NCBI GenBank assembly: GCA_023369685.1
Contig: SACZ01000001.1
Location: 806,381 to 870,380, forward strand
Length of the DNA: 64,000 nucleotides
Reading direction: 5' to 3'
Source of the DNA: Prolixibacteraceae bacterium JC049
GTDB taxonomy: Bacteria; Bacteroidota; Bacteroidia; Bacteroidales; Prolixibacteraceae
How positions within the stretch are numbered: position 1 is the first letter of the stretch; the number at the start of each line of letters is the position of its first letter. Shown here piece after piece: positions 19,222 through 28,634 of the stretch. The notes beneath the pieces were generated by a model that was given only the letters and a program-made list of their open reading frames with translations, ran no database searches and was not told the DNA's origin. A program made the position numbers and the translations under genes.

Positions 19222-19890
19222 ATGAAAATGAGATATATATTAATAATAGTTGTGGCCTTAATTGGCTTTACAGCATGCGAAGAAGATAACTACAAAGCAC
19301 CTGATGTTCAGTTGGAAGGAGACTTATTGTATAATGGCAAGAAAGTAGCTACTAAAAGAGCACAAATGCGTGTTGAGCTTTATGAAAAAGGATGGGATTT
19401 CGAAAAAGAAATTCCGGTATTAAGCAATCAGGATGGTCACTTTTCAACCATTTTGTTTAAAGGAGATTATAAGCTGTTTGTGAAAAAAGATCGCGGAAGT
19501 TTTCAGAATTTCACAGATACAGATACCATCCATTTTAAGTTAGACGGATATAAGAAGTTGGATGTGGAAGTGAAACCATTTTTCTATATCGAAGAACCAT
19601 CTTTCACTGTCAATGGCGACATGCTTCAAGCTACATTTAACTTCGAAAAGGTAGTAGCCGAGAAGGAAGTTGGAGCAGTTAAGCTTTTGGTGGGAAAAAC
19701 CACTTTGGTAGATGAGCAATACAAAGTAGTGGAAGAAACTTTAAGCGAAGTAACCAGCATGAATAATGTGGTTATCTCTGCTGATATTTCGAGCTTAAAA
19801 TCCAAAGGTTATTGTTATGCACGTATTGCTGTTGGTACCAAAGGTGTAAACACTTACAACTATAGTTTCGTAAAGAAGATAGAATTATAA
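19222..19890 (+). CDS. DUF3823-type lipoprotein, likely surface glycan-binding accessory (PUL1)
   Basis: 222 residues with a lipobox (GFTAC). The body is all-beta: 'APDVQLEGDLLYNGKKVATKRAQMRVELYEKGWDFE' and 'PVLSNQDGHFSTILFKGDYKLFVKKDRGSF' match the DUF3823 N-terminal domain, followed by an immunoglobulin-like C-terminal domain. Proteins of this type sit directly after susC/susD in PULs and are thought to bind glycan at the surface; the binding role here is inferred from position. It is the last gene of PUL1, and a strong terminator follows 22 bp later. Confidence 0.8.
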   Translation: MKMRYILIIVVALIGFTACEEDNYKAPDVQLEGDLLYNGKKVATKRAQMRVELYEKGWDFEKEIPVLSNQDGHFSTILFKGDYKLFVKKDRGSFQNFTDTDTIHFKLDGYKKLDVEVKPFFYIEEPSFTVNGDMLQATFNFEKVVAEKEVGAVKLLVGKTTLVDEQYKVVEETLSEVTSMNNVVISADISSLKSKGYCYARIAVGTKGVNTYNYSFVKKIEL

Positions 19891-19912
19891 TTAACCTCTC
19901 ATAAGTAATACC

Positions 19913-19949
19913 AAGGGTACTCATACATGTTTTGAGTGCCCTTTTTTTG
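19913..19949 (+). terminator. PUL1 intrinsic terminator
   Basis: An 11-bp stem (AAGGGTACTCA / TGAGTGCCCTT, one G-T pair) followed by a run of Ts, 22 bp after the DUF3823 stop codon. Confidence 0.9.
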
Positions 19950-20104
19950 TTATTTTCTGCGGTATTTTTTCTGTAATCCGAATCTCAATAACTGCATTTT
20001 AGATTAATTCCTATACAAATTGTAAAACTGTAAAGTGTTTGATTACGAGTGATGTATTTTGCATTGTTAATGCAAAATAGTAAGAGGAGTGAAACCCAAT
20101 TCCC

Positions 20105-20134
20105 TTTGATTTTTACAAATTGAACTTATATTTG
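20105..20134 (+). promoter_or_regulatory. Promoter of PUL2 sigma factor
   Basis: TTTG (20105-20108), 18-bp spacer, TATATTTG (20127-20134): a full match to the Bacteroidetes primary-sigma promoter. The ATG at 20139 begins 4 nt after the -7 element, so the transcript is probably leaderless. Confidence 0.75.
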
Positions 20135-20138
20135 TAAC

Positions 20139-20726
20139 ATGCAAATTATAGGAGGTATAGAAGAACAAGTACTTGTAAATAGGTTGAAAGGTGGCGATCA
20201 AACTGCCTTTGAATTACTATTTCGGTTTTACTATCCAGGCCTAGTTATTTTTGCATCACAAATAATTCTGGACAAAGCGGAAGCAGAGGAAATAGTGCAG
20301 GATTTTTTTGTTCGGTTATGGGAGCAACGTAATGCCTTAAAAGAGGGAACTTCTCTGAAATCGTATGTTTTTACTTCTGTAAAGAATCGCTCATTAAATT
20401 TTTTGAAAAGATCCAATGTCAACGATAAGTTAGTAGGTGAGGTTAAAGACTTGGTTGAAAATAGTGAGGTATATGAACCCGATATTTTTGTGGAATCTGA
20501 ATTGCAAGACCAAATTAAATTAGCCATCTCTAAATTGCCTTCCCGGTGTGGTGAAATTTTTGTTTTAAGCCGAATAAATGGCTTAAGTAATGATGAAATC
20601 GCCGAAAAATTGAATATCTCCAAACGTACTGTTGAAACTCAGATTTCCAATGCTTTAAAAGTTCTTCGGGTTGAGTTTAAAGATTATTCAGGAATGCTAA
20701 TTTTTCTTGGAATAATTAATTTCTAA
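20139..20726 (+). CDS. ECF (FecI-like) RNA polymerase sigma factor of PUL2
   Basis: 195 residues. Region 2 is 'FYYPGLVIFASQIILDKAEAEEIVQDFFVRLWEQ' and region 4 is 'LPSRCGEIFVLSRINGLSNDEIAEKLNISKRTVETQISNALKVLRV'; both are complete. It should drive the PUL2 susC/susD operon when released by the adjacent FecR. The start at 20139 is the only ATG in the N-terminal region, and the promoter lies immediately before it, implying start at or very near the first transcribed base. Confidence 0.93.
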   Translation: MQIIGGIEEQVLVNRLKGGDQTAFELLFRFYYPGLVIFASQIILDKAEAEEIVQDFFVRLWEQRNALKEGTSLKSYVFTSVKNRSLNFLKRSNVNDKLVGEVKDLVENSEVYEPDIFVESELQDQIKLAISKLPSRCGEIFVLSRINGLSNDEIAEKLNISKRTVETQISNALKVLRVEFKDYSGMLIFLGIINF

Positions 20727-20806
20727 AAAAATCATCAATTATATACGTGTTTGGTTTAACTCAGTTGTATACCTAATATCAAAAGGAAAACAATTGAGTT
20801 TTTTGT

Positions 20807-21772
20807 ATGGAATTAAATGATAGAAATAAGGCACTTAACGATGGTGTTGAGGTGCAACTTCGTAAATCGAATAAGTTATCAGCAGAGGAGAAAGTGCTTG
20901 TGGCAGGAGACCTTATTCAACAAATAAATGAGGTAGATACCAGTACCGCATTAGAGATAGTGAAGACAAGGATAAATTCCAAACCAAAAATTTCCATTGT
21001 TGATTGGTTTATGCGTGTGGCTGCTGTTCTGGTTATTCCATTAATCATTTTCTCTGTTTGGCCATTTTTGCAAGAATCCGAGCAGAAAACAGTGCAGGAA
21101 ATAAGTTGTCCGGTGGGTATTCGAACCAAAATAACTCTTCCCGATGGAACTCAAGTATGGCTCAACTCTAAAAGTACAATTAAGTACAGCTTGCCCTTTG
21201 TGGATAAAAAGCGAGAAGTAGAGTTAATAGGAGAAGCTTATTTAGATGTAATGCATAATACGAAATCTCCCTTCGAAATCTCTTCCGGCGATGTGAAAGT
21301 TCAAGTACTGGGAACTCAGTTCAATTTTAAATCATATCCCGACGAGAAAACGGTAGAAGTAGCATTGAAAAAAGGAAGTATCCGATTAAACTTGACAAAG
21401 GGCACAATGAAGGAGAAAGAGTTACTTCTAAAACCAGGTGAAGGATTTACGTTCGATAAAACGAAAAGAAGGGCAATAGTAAAGCCTGTTGAAATGAAGC
21501 ATGTTGAGGGCTGGAAAAATAATAAACTCGTTTTTAATGAAACTAAAATGACAGAGGTTGCTCGAATGTTGTCTCGGTGGTATGGTGTCGATGTTGAGAT
21601 TATTGATGATGAAGTGGCTGATTATCCCATCACAACAACTTTTGACGACCAGTCGCTTTCTCAGGTAATTGAGTTACTGGAATTAAGTTCTCCAATTCGA
21701 ATAGAATATTTGAAAGCTAATACAAAAGAAGAAACTAACAATAGATCTAAAATACGAATATTGAAAAAGTAA
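20807..21772 (+). CDS. FecR-type anti-sigma factor of PUL2
   Basis: 321 residues. The N-terminus is cytosolic, with a membrane segment at about 69-86 ('VAAVLVIPLIIFSVWPFL'). The periplasmic FecR domain has 'CPVGIRTKITLPDGTQVWLNSKSTIKY' and 'VKVQVLGTQFNFKSYP', with a DUF4974-like end. The role is as for the PUL1 protein: it holds the upstream sigma and relays the SusC signal. It is 80 bp after the sigma gene and 104 bp before susC, with two hairpins in that gap. Confidence 0.93.
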   Translation: MELNDRNKALNDGVEVQLRKSNKLSAEEKVLVAGDLIQQINEVDTSTALEIVKTRINSKPKISIVDWFMRVAAVLVIPLIIFSVWPFLQESEQKTVQEISCPVGIRTKITLPDGTQVWLNSKSTIKYSLPFVDKKREVELIGEAYLDVMHNTKSPFEISSGDVKVQVLGTQFNFKSYPDEKTVEVALKKGSIRLNLTKGTMKEKELLLKPGEGFTFDKTKRRAIVKPVEMKHVEGWKNNKLVFNETKMTEVARMLSRWYGVDVEIIDDEVADYPITTTFDDQSLSQVIELLELSSPIRIEYLKANTKEETNNRSKIRILKK

Positions 21773-21804
21773 ATCAGCCTATGGTATAAGCTTAAAAAAA
21801 GAGA

Positions 21805-21826
21805 AGGAAGTGCGCCAACACTTCCT
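21805..21826 (+). promoter_or_regulatory. susC2 leader hairpin 1, CGCCAA loop
   Basis: A perfect 8-bp stem (AGGAAGTG / CACTTCCT) with the six-base loop CGCCAA, the same loop as in two hairpins before susC3. An ATGGTATAA box lies 24 nt upstream at 21781. Confidence 0.8.
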
Positions 21827-21834
21827 CCCAGTCA

Positions 21835-21852
21835 ATCCCCGAGAATAGGGAT
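21835..21852 (+). promoter_or_regulatory. susC2 leader hairpin 2
   Basis: A 5-bp stem (ATCCC / GGGAT) with an 8-nt loop, 8 nt after hairpin 1 and 24 nt before the susC start. Confidence 0.45.
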
Positions 21853-21876
21853 CTTAATTAAAAAACATTCAAATTT

Positions 21877-24800
21877 ATGAAAAAAAACAATGAATTACTA
21901 TGGCTACTTGTGGGCCATAGAAAAAAGTGGATTATTATGCGCAATGCATTGATTATTTTACTGATAAGTACATTCCAGATTCTGGCAAATGATACTTATT
22001 CGCAAACTAAAAATCTTAATTTGCAAATGAAGAGAGTTGCGATTAAGGATGTTTTGGTTGAAATAGAAAATCAAAGTGATTGTTATTTTCTGTATAACAG
22101 CAAATTGATTGATGTAACGAAGTTAATTGATGTTTCTATAAAAAGGGGAACAGTAAAACAAGTCGTTAATCAAATTTTTGAGAAGGAGAAAGTTAACGTT
22201 ATGTTTAGAGATAAGCATATTATTATTTCTCCTAAGAATAAGGGCTATCAGGAAAAAAAATCAGTAAAAGGAAAGGTTACCGATGAAAATGGAGAGCCTC
22301 TTCCCGGGGTTTCTATCATAATAAAAGGAACAACCAATGGAGTAACAACAAATATTGATGGAGAGTTTTCTATATCTGGTGTTACAGCTAAAACGATACT
22401 GCAAATCTCTTTTGTAGGAATGAAAACACAAGAGGTCACTGTTGCTAATCAGCTCACTTTTACAGTTGTGTTGCAAGAGGATGCAATTGGTCTAGAAGAA
22501 GTCATAGCGGTAGGTTATGGGACAAAGAAAAAAGCCAGTTTAACAGGGGCAATTTCGCAAGTAAATGGAGAGGGCTTAGTAAAGTCGAAGCCTGTAACAA
22601 CGATAGCAAATGCATTACAAGGGGCTCTGCCAGGTTTAAGTGTAACACGTTCGAGTGGACAGCCTGGTAGAGAAAGTTTCGATCTTACAATTCGTGACTT
22701 TTCTTCTGTCAATGGAGGAAATAGCCCGTTGGTATTAATTGATGGCATTGAAGGTTCTTTAAACCTCTTGAATCCAGACGATATTGAGAGTGTGAATGTA
22801 TTGAAAGATGCTTCTGCTGCCATTTATGGCTCAAGAGCTGCTGGTGGAGTATTATTAATTACAACTAAAAAAGGAAAAGTTGGTAAGCCTGTATTTGAAT
22901 TTAATGCATCACATACATTTAAAACACCACAAGATACTTGGGATCAACCCACTGTTTTGCAATATGCCGAGTTGCACCGTGAAGCAGAGATGAATGAGGG
23001 GCGACCTACCCCATGGTGGTTTCCTAATATGTACTACGATAAATTAATAGCAGGAACAGGAGAACAAGGTGTTGACGATTGGGCTCAAAATATTGGAAAT
23101 CCTAAAGGTAGAAGAATGTTCTACAGAGATTCGGATATTAAAGATTATTTATTTGCTAATGGAGTTAATCAAAATTATTCACTAAGTGTAAGTGGCGGTG
23201 CTAAGAAATCAAATTATCGTTTTTCTGTAGGTTATAACCGTGATGAGGGGTTCTTTAAAATAAACAACAATATCAGTGAAAAATACAATGTGAAATTATC
23301 TTATCAGTGGGATATTGCTGACTGGATTGATTTTGATGCAAAAGTAGGTGTTGAAAGAAATGAAATAGATGAACCAGTTGATAGTTGGGGGCCTATAAAT
23401 CGTTATGAAAAAGCGAATCCAATTCAACCTACTTTTGCTGAAGATGGTGTTAAATATTTAACTTGGGGAGGTTTTCTTAATCCAGTACAAGGGTTGGCTG
23501 AAGATGGCGATAAATTTGTGCGCAGAACTAATTTGAGAACCAATTTTACAACGACAATAAATATTCTTAAAGGGCTGAAATTTGTCAATCAAACAGCTTT
23601 CAATCTTCGCTATTATAATTCTGAAAGTAGCAGAAAAACCTATGATACTTACCGTTGGGATGGAACTGTTTTGGGAACAAGAAATGAACCGAATAGTGCA
23701 AGTTTTTATAATTCAGATGCTTTGTATAAGAATATAACTAATTATATGGACTATAAAGTATTGTTGAATGAGAAACACAATGTTTCGGCAACTGTAGGTA
23801 CAGCTTATGAAGATGATAAGTTTTCAAATTTTAGTGCATGGAGGAAAGGAATTGTTGGTAACACATTATTCCATTTGAATTTAGGAGACCCAGAGGAGCA
23901 ATATAATAGTAGTGGTGCTTCAGAGTGGGCTATCTTGTCTTATTATGCAAGATTAAGTTATGACTACAAAGGGAAATACTTAGTAGAAGGTAATTTCCGT
24001 AGAGATGGATCATCTAAGTTCCATCCGGATAAACGTTGGGGTAACTTCGGAGGTATTCTTGCTGCATGGCGATTGTCGGAAGAGGATTTTGTTAAACGAT
24101 TAGAAGTGTTTGACAACTTAAAGCTTAGGGTTTCTCTTGGCGAAACGGGTAATGAACGTATTGCAAGCAACTATAACTATGTCCAGAATATTAATATTGG
24201 AGGGCAAATACCTTTCGGGGAAAGTACTGTTGAATCTGGTGCATCTTTGGGAGGAATGCCAGCAGTAAATGCTACCTGGGAAACGGTTGTGACAAAAAAT
24301 ATTGGACTTGATTTTTCTGTCTTGAATCAAAGGTTATCTGGTTCTGTGGATATTTATAAAAAGGTAAATGAAAACATGTTAATAGCAGAAGCATTTCCTG
24401 AAATTCTTGGAGCAACAGCTCCTAAGGTTAATTCAGGAGAGCTAACTATTAATGGTTATGAGTTAGCAGTTGAATGGAAAGATAAAATCGGAGATTTCAA
24501 TTACTATGTGAAAGGGGTTTTCTTTGATAGTCAGAATGAGGTGACTAAAAAGGGAGGTGATGATGTTTACGGAGTAGGGATTAATGGTGCAAGGTTAGGG
24601 TATCCGATAAATTCTTATTTTGGATATGACTATGATGGAGTTATAAAAACACAGGAACAGCTAGATGAATATAAAAAGTTGGAAAATACGAATTCGAAAT
24701 TAGATATTGGTGATGCTATGTTTCGAGATGTAGATGGAAATGGACGTATTGACCCATACGGCGATGAAGGAGATGAAGGAGACCTTGTTTTTCTTGGAAC

Positions 24801-25329
24801 GACTAATCCTCGTTATAATTTCAGTTTAAACTTGGGAGCTAGTTGGAAAAATTTTGATATTAGTGTTTATATAAATGGAGTCGGAAAACGGACTATCCGA
24901 GCAAGTGGCTTTGCACTTCCTTATGAGGGAGGACGAAATAGGTGGCATAAACCTAATGCAATGTATCATAACTGGGGGTTTACACAAGAACAAGTAGATG
25001 TAAACGGAGTCTTAATAACAGAAGCTAGAGACTCTAATAATCCACGTATCACTTTGGGACAAACAGCAGGATGGAATTGGCGCGATAGCCAATTGAGAGC
25101 TTGGAATGGAGCTTATGCAAGAATTAAGAATCTTGTTGTTGGTTATACACTTCCTAAAAATATCGTACAAAAAATAAAGATGAATCATGTTAGGGTCTAT
25201 TTTAATGGATCTGATTTGTTTACAATTCATGATGTCCCTGGTGGTTTTGATCCAGAATATCCTAATGTAAATGGAGGACACTATCCGCTATCAAAGAACT
25301 ACATTTTTGGATTACAAGTTAAATTTTAA
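21877..25329 (+). CDS. SusC-type TonB-dependent receptor with STN signalling domain (PUL2)
   Basis: 1150 residues: N-terminal anchor/signal (about 20-42), STN domain ('LNLQMKRVAIKDVLVEIENQSDCYFLYNSKLI'), carboxypeptidase-D-like domain ('VKGKVTDENGEPLPGVSIIIKGTTNGVTT'), plug ('EEVIAVGYGTKKKASLTGAISQV' to 'DASAAIYGSRAAGGVLLITTKKGK') and barrel ending 'IFGLQVKF'. It imports oligosaccharides of the PUL2 substrate and signals to FecR. The 5' end (ATTCAAATTT, ATG, poly-A) is nearly identical to that of the PUL1 susC. The coding sequence is noticeably AT-rich. susD follows after 8 bp. Confidence 0.96.
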   Translation: MKKNNELLWLLVGHRKKWIIMRNALIILLISTFQILANDTYSQTKNLNLQMKRVAIKDVLVEIENQSDCYFLYNSKLIDVTKLIDVSIKRGTVKQVVNQIFEKEKVNVMFRDKHIIISPKNKGYQEKKSVKGKVTDENGEPLPGVSIIIKGTTNGVTTNIDGEFSISGVTAKTILQISFVGMKTQEVTVANQLTFTVVLQEDAIGLEEVIAVGYGTKKKASLTGAISQVNGEGLVKSKPVTTIANALQGALPGLSVTRSSGQPGRESFDLTIRDFSSVNGGNSPLVLIDGIEGSLNLLNPDDIESVNVLKDASAAIYGSRAAGGVLLITTKKGKVGKPVFEFNASHTFKTPQDTWDQPTVLQYAELHREAEMNEGRPTPWWFPNMYYDKLIAGTGEQGVDDWAQNIGNPKGRRMFYRDSDIKDYLFANGVNQNYSLSVSGGAKKSNYRFSVGYNRDEGFFKINNNISEKYNVKLSYQWDIADWIDFDAKVGVERNEIDEPVDSWGPINRYEKANPIQPTFAEDGVKYLTWGGFLNPVQGLAEDGDKFVRRTNLRTNFTTTINILKGLKFVNQTAFNLRYYNSESSRKTYDTYRWDGTVLGTRNEPNSASFYNSDALYKNITNYMDYKVLLNEKHNVSATVGTAYEDDKFSNFSAWRKGIVGNTLFHLNLGDPEEQYNSSGASEWAILSYYARLSYDYKGKYLVEGNFRRDGSSKFHPDKRWGNFGGILAAWRLSEEDFVKRLEVFDNLKLRVSLGETGNERIASNYNYVQNINIGGQIPFGESTVESGASLGGMPAVNATWETVVTKNIGLDFSVLNQRLSGSVDIYKKVNENMLIAEAFPEILGATAPKVNSGELTINGYELAVEWKDKIGDFNYYVKGVFFDSQNEVTKKGGDDVYGVGINGARLGYPINSYFGYDYDGVIKTQEQLDEYKKLENTNSKLDIGDAMFRDVDGNGRIDPYGDEGDEGDLVFLGTTNPRYNFSLNLGASWKNFDISVYINGVGKRTIRASGFALPYEGGRNRWHKPNAMYHNWGFTQEQVDVNGVLITEARDSNNPRITLGQTAGWNWRDSQLRAWNGAYARIKNLVVGYTLPKNIVQKIKMNHVRVYFNGSDLFTIHDVPGGFDPEYPNVNGGHYPLSKNYIFGLQVKF

Positions 25330-25337
25330 AAACCTTA

Positions 25338-26984
25338 ATGATGAAGATTAAAGTAATTATATATCTTTTTGCAGTACTTCTGATAACAGAGGCCTGCGAC
25401 AACAATCTTGACTTATTTCCACCAGATAAGATTTCCGATGATTCTTTCTGGAAGACACCAGATGACTTCAGAATGGCGGCTAATAGTTTATATGGTATTT
25501 TGCCTTTTCGGTCGCTGGACTTAAATGCAGATTTAATGCGCGGAGAAGGTGAAAACTCTGTAAGTACAGGTAATAATCTTCCTCCAGATAATGATGGATT
25601 TTGGAATTCAAGTTTTGACAGACTTCGTGCTTGTAATTATTTAATTCAAAATGCAGAGGCCAATCCAGGTGTAGATGCAAAACGATATGTTGGTGAGGCT
25701 CGGTTTTTTAGAGCATTTGTTTATTATCGATTGGTTAGTCGTTATGGAGATGTTCCTTTGATTACAACGACATTAGATACAGAATCCGAAGAATTGAAAT
25801 CTCCTAGAGAATCCAGAGAAAAAGTTATAGATTTTTGTATTCAAGATTTACAATCAGCTATTCCTAATCTTCCTTTACGAAGTGAAATGACAGCAAGTGA
25901 ATTGGGACGAATAACTAAAGGTGCAGCTCAAACTTTACTAGCAAAAATTGCATTGTTTGAAGCAACTTGGTCGAAGTATAACGGAGGTGAAAAGGTAGAT
26001 GAAAGATTGCAAATTGCTATTGATGCATCGAACTCAGTTATTAACAGCGGAGAGTATGCATTGTATAATAAACACGGGGATGATAGTTATCGTCAGTTAT
26101 TTTGGAATCCAGATGCCGACGATGTAAACTTGGGTGAAAAACCAGAAAAAGTTTTGGCTATTGTTTACCGTAAAGACTTTAAAACTCACGGAGCATCATA
26201 TGCTATTCAGGACTTAAGTGTTACCAAGAAAGCAGTAGATCTGTTTTTATGTACAGATGGTCTTCCAGTTGATAAGTCTCCTTTATTCCAGGGCTATGCG
26301 ACTTATACCTCAGAGTATGCAAATAGAGATAATCGTATGTTACAATCGATTATGAAAGTAGGCGATGAGTTTTGGACGAATAATGGTCCTATGATTATTG
26401 ATGCTGCAGATAACTACATAAACAGGAATCAGACTGGGTATAAGATTTGGAAATTTAATGGAGAAGGTGAAGATCGGGTGCAGTGGTCAAAAGAATTCAA
26501 TGACATTGAAGTATTTCGCTATCCAGAGGTATTGTTGATGTTTGCCGAGGCTAAATTTGAAAAGGATGGAAGTATTTCAGACTCTGATCTAGATAAAACC
26601 ATTAATGTTTTAAGAGAACGAGGAAAAATAGTACCACTAACAAATGAATTTGTTAATAGCAATGGTCTTAGTATGTTAACTGAAATCAGACGTGAAAGAA
26701 CTGTTGAATTAATGTTTGAAGGACGAAGACTTGAGGACTTAAAACGTTGGGGAATTGCTGTTCAGGAAATGACGCAATCAATGAAAGGTATCCAATGGGA
26801 TAATAGCGATTGGAGTAAAGTTGGTTTTGGAATAGAAGCTTTTACTGCAAATGGAACTGATGCAGAAGGCTTTATTATAAAAGATCTGGCTGCGGATCGT
26901 AAATTTTCAGAAAAGCATATGCTTTTTCCTTTACCATTACAAGAATTGCAACTTACTAAGTGGAATCAAAACCCTGGTTGGTAG
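25338..26984 (+). CDS. SusD/RagB-type glycan-binding lipoprotein (PUL2)
   Basis: 548 residues with a lipobox at 'LLITEACDNN'. SusD landmarks are 'GEARFFRAFVYYRLVSRYGDVPLITTTL', 'VLRERGKIVPL' and 'EIRRERTVELMFEGRRLEDLKRWGIAVQEM', and the end is '...LQLTKWNQNPGW'. It is the surface partner of the SusC just upstream, capturing the presumed sulfated glycan. It is followed by a 184-bp gap with a large hairpin, then the enzyme genes. Confidence 0.95.
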   Translation: MMKIKVIIYLFAVLLITEACDNNLDLFPPDKISDDSFWKTPDDFRMAANSLYGILPFRSLDLNADLMRGEGENSVSTGNNLPPDNDGFWNSSFDRLRACNYLIQNAEANPGVDAKRYVGEARFFRAFVYYRLVSRYGDVPLITTTLDTESEELKSPRESREKVIDFCIQDLQSAIPNLPLRSEMTASELGRITKGAAQTLLAKIALFEATWSKYNGGEKVDERLQIAIDASNSVINSGEYALYNKHGDDSYRQLFWNPDADDVNLGEKPEKVLAIVYRKDFKTHGASYAIQDLSVTKKAVDLFLCTDGLPVDKSPLFQGYATYTSEYANRDNRMLQSIMKVGDEFWTNNGPMIIDAADNYINRNQTGYKIWKFNGEGEDRVQWSKEFNDIEVFRYPEVLLMFAEAKFEKDGSISDSDLDKTINVLRERGKIVPLTNEFVNSNGLSMLTEIRRERTVELMFEGRRLEDLKRWGIAVQEMTQSMKGIQWDNSDWSKVGFGIEAFTANGTDAEGFIIKDLAADRKFSEKHMLFPLPLQELQLTKWNQNPGW

Positions 26985-27005
26985 GTGTTAAGTAGATGAT
27001 AATAA

Positions 27006-27070
27006 GGGGAGTTGTATCAAGGGAGGTAATCATGTTGTTGATTATGAAATACGTTGATACATCTCCTCTC
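27006..27070 (+). promoter_or_regulatory. Large hairpin between susD2 and the sulfatase genes
   Basis: The outer stem pairs GGGGAGTTGTATCAA with TTGATACATCTCCTC (8 perfect inner pairs TGTATCAA/TTGATACA), and inside it TAATCA pairs with TGATTA. There is no proper U-run. It may be a partial terminator or an mRNA-processing/stability element separating high susCD expression from lower enzyme expression; that role is inferred. Confidence 0.65.
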
Positions 27071-27167
27071 TTTGGGTTACGAAACTGAAATTCTGATTTA
27101 CCTAGATAAGAACTACATTTTGAATAGTTGTTTGCAGAGTTCTGATTTCAGTATTTAATATGTAATA

Positions 27168-28634
27168 ATGATGAATAATATACTAAATGGATGGATTGTA
27201 TTGCAAATCATTACAGTTGCGTTCTTTTTTGGAGTACAAGAGGTAAAAGCACAACAACATGCTAAAACGAAGCGCCCTAATATTGTATTCTTTTTAGTGG
27301 ATGATATGGGCTGGAAAGACATGGGGGCTTTTGGATCCGAATTGTATGAAACGCCTAATATGGATAAGTTATGTGGAGATGGAGTACGTTTTACCAATGC
27401 ATATACATCTGCTCCAATCTGTTCTCCTGCAAGGGCTTCTGTTTTATCAGGGAGACATCCTTTGAGTCTAAGAATGTGGCATGCTCCGCATTATATAAGA
27501 AAAGAAGATAGTAAGCAATTGTTACCTCGGTTATTAAAAGATGTTGGATATTCAACTTGGCATGTTGGTAAATGGCATTTAGGTAACCCCGAAGATAAAA
27601 CGATGCCAACAGATGTTGGCTTTGATATCAATATTGGGGGAGCAATTAGCTGGGATCCTGGTTCTTATTTTTGGCCATACAAGTGTGATGAGAAAGGAAA
27701 ATCAGTGGGACATCCCAGAGCATTTGTTCCTCTTAGAAAAGGAGGTAAACAGGGAGAGCAGATAACAGATAGGTTAACAGATGAAGCTCTAAAATTGATC
27801 AATAATAAAAAGTCAGCAGAGCCATTTTATTTAAATATGTGGTACTATTCGGTGCACAATGCATTAGGGAAGAAACAGGCAAAACCTGAATTGATTCATA
27901 AATATAAGAAGAAAATAAAAGATTTGGGCTTAAAGGAAACCTATAGAACTTATTTAGGAGATAGTTTATTGACATCAGAAACAAATGCAACCTATGCTGC
28001 GATGTTGGAAACTGTAGATAACTCAGTTGGGAGAATTGTCAATGCTTTAAAAAAGAAAGGTTTATATGAGAATACTCTTTTTGTATTCTATTCAGATAAT
28101 GGACCAACAACAAATGATGTACCATGTGATCCATTGTGGGGTGGGAAAAATACAACCTATGAAGCAGGGGTAAGGATGCCTGCTTTTATTACTTGGAATG
28201 GAAATATTAAGGGAAATAAGAAGAGTAAAGAGCGAATAATTATAATGGATGTGTTCAATACGATTTTGGATGCTGCATTAGTTGATTTGCCATTGGAGTA
28301 CAGAGGTGATGGTATTTCATTATTACCACTTTTAAAAGAAGGAGAAAGTGTTCCGAAAAGAAATTTTTATTGGTTTTTTCCAGATAACCGACGAAAATGG
28401 GGGGGACGTTCAAGTGCTGCTATGATGAATAAAGAGGGATGGAAGTACATCTACTTTTTTACAGGAGATGAGCCAGAATTGTATAATATTAATGATGACA
28501 TGGAAGAGTTGCATAACGAATTGCAAAAGTATCCCGGTAAAGCAAGTAAACTTGGAAATAAGCTAGCAGAATTTCTTGCTAAAAATGGATATTCTAAAAT
28601 GAAGATGGGGCGTTCTAAAAAAAACAATAATTAA
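27168..28634 (+). CDS. S1-family sulfatase 1 (PUL2)
   Basis: 488 residues with a signal peptide (about 1-29). The formylglycine motif is CSPAR with Cys85, and the metal-binding Asp pair is at 45-46 in 'FFLVDDMGWKD'. 'HVGKWHLGN' and 'FVFYSDNGP' complete the S1 active site. The Cys must be converted to formylglycine by a maturase, none of which is in this window. It should remove sulfate esters from the polysaccharide in the periplasm or at the surface. Its base composition is AT-rich, unlike the next two sulfatases, with which it shares only the fold. The stop overlaps the next start (TAATG). The S1 subfamily was not assigned. Confidence 0.92.
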   Translation: MMNNILNGWIVLQIITVAFFFGVQEVKAQQHAKTKRPNIVFFLVDDMGWKDMGAFGSELYETPNMDKLCGDGVRFTNAYTSAPICSPARASVLSGRHPLSLRMWHAPHYIRKEDSKQLLPRLLKDVGYSTWHVGKWHLGNPEDKTMPTDVGFDINIGGAISWDPGSYFWPYKCDEKGKSVGHPRAFVPLRKGGKQGEQITDRLTDEALKLINNKKSAEPFYLNMWYYSVHNALGKKQAKPELIHKYKKKIKDLGLKETYRTYLGDSLLTSETNATYAAMLETVDNSVGRIVNALKKKGLYENTLFVFYSDNGPTTNDVPCDPLWGGKNTTYEAGVRMPAFITWNGNIKGNKKSKERIIIMDVFNTILDAALVDLPLEYRGDGISLLPLLKEGESVPKRNFYWFFPDNRRKWGGRSSAAMMNKEGWKYIYFFTGDEPELYNINDDMEELHNELQKYPGKASKLGNKLAEFLAKNGYSKMKMGRSKKNNN

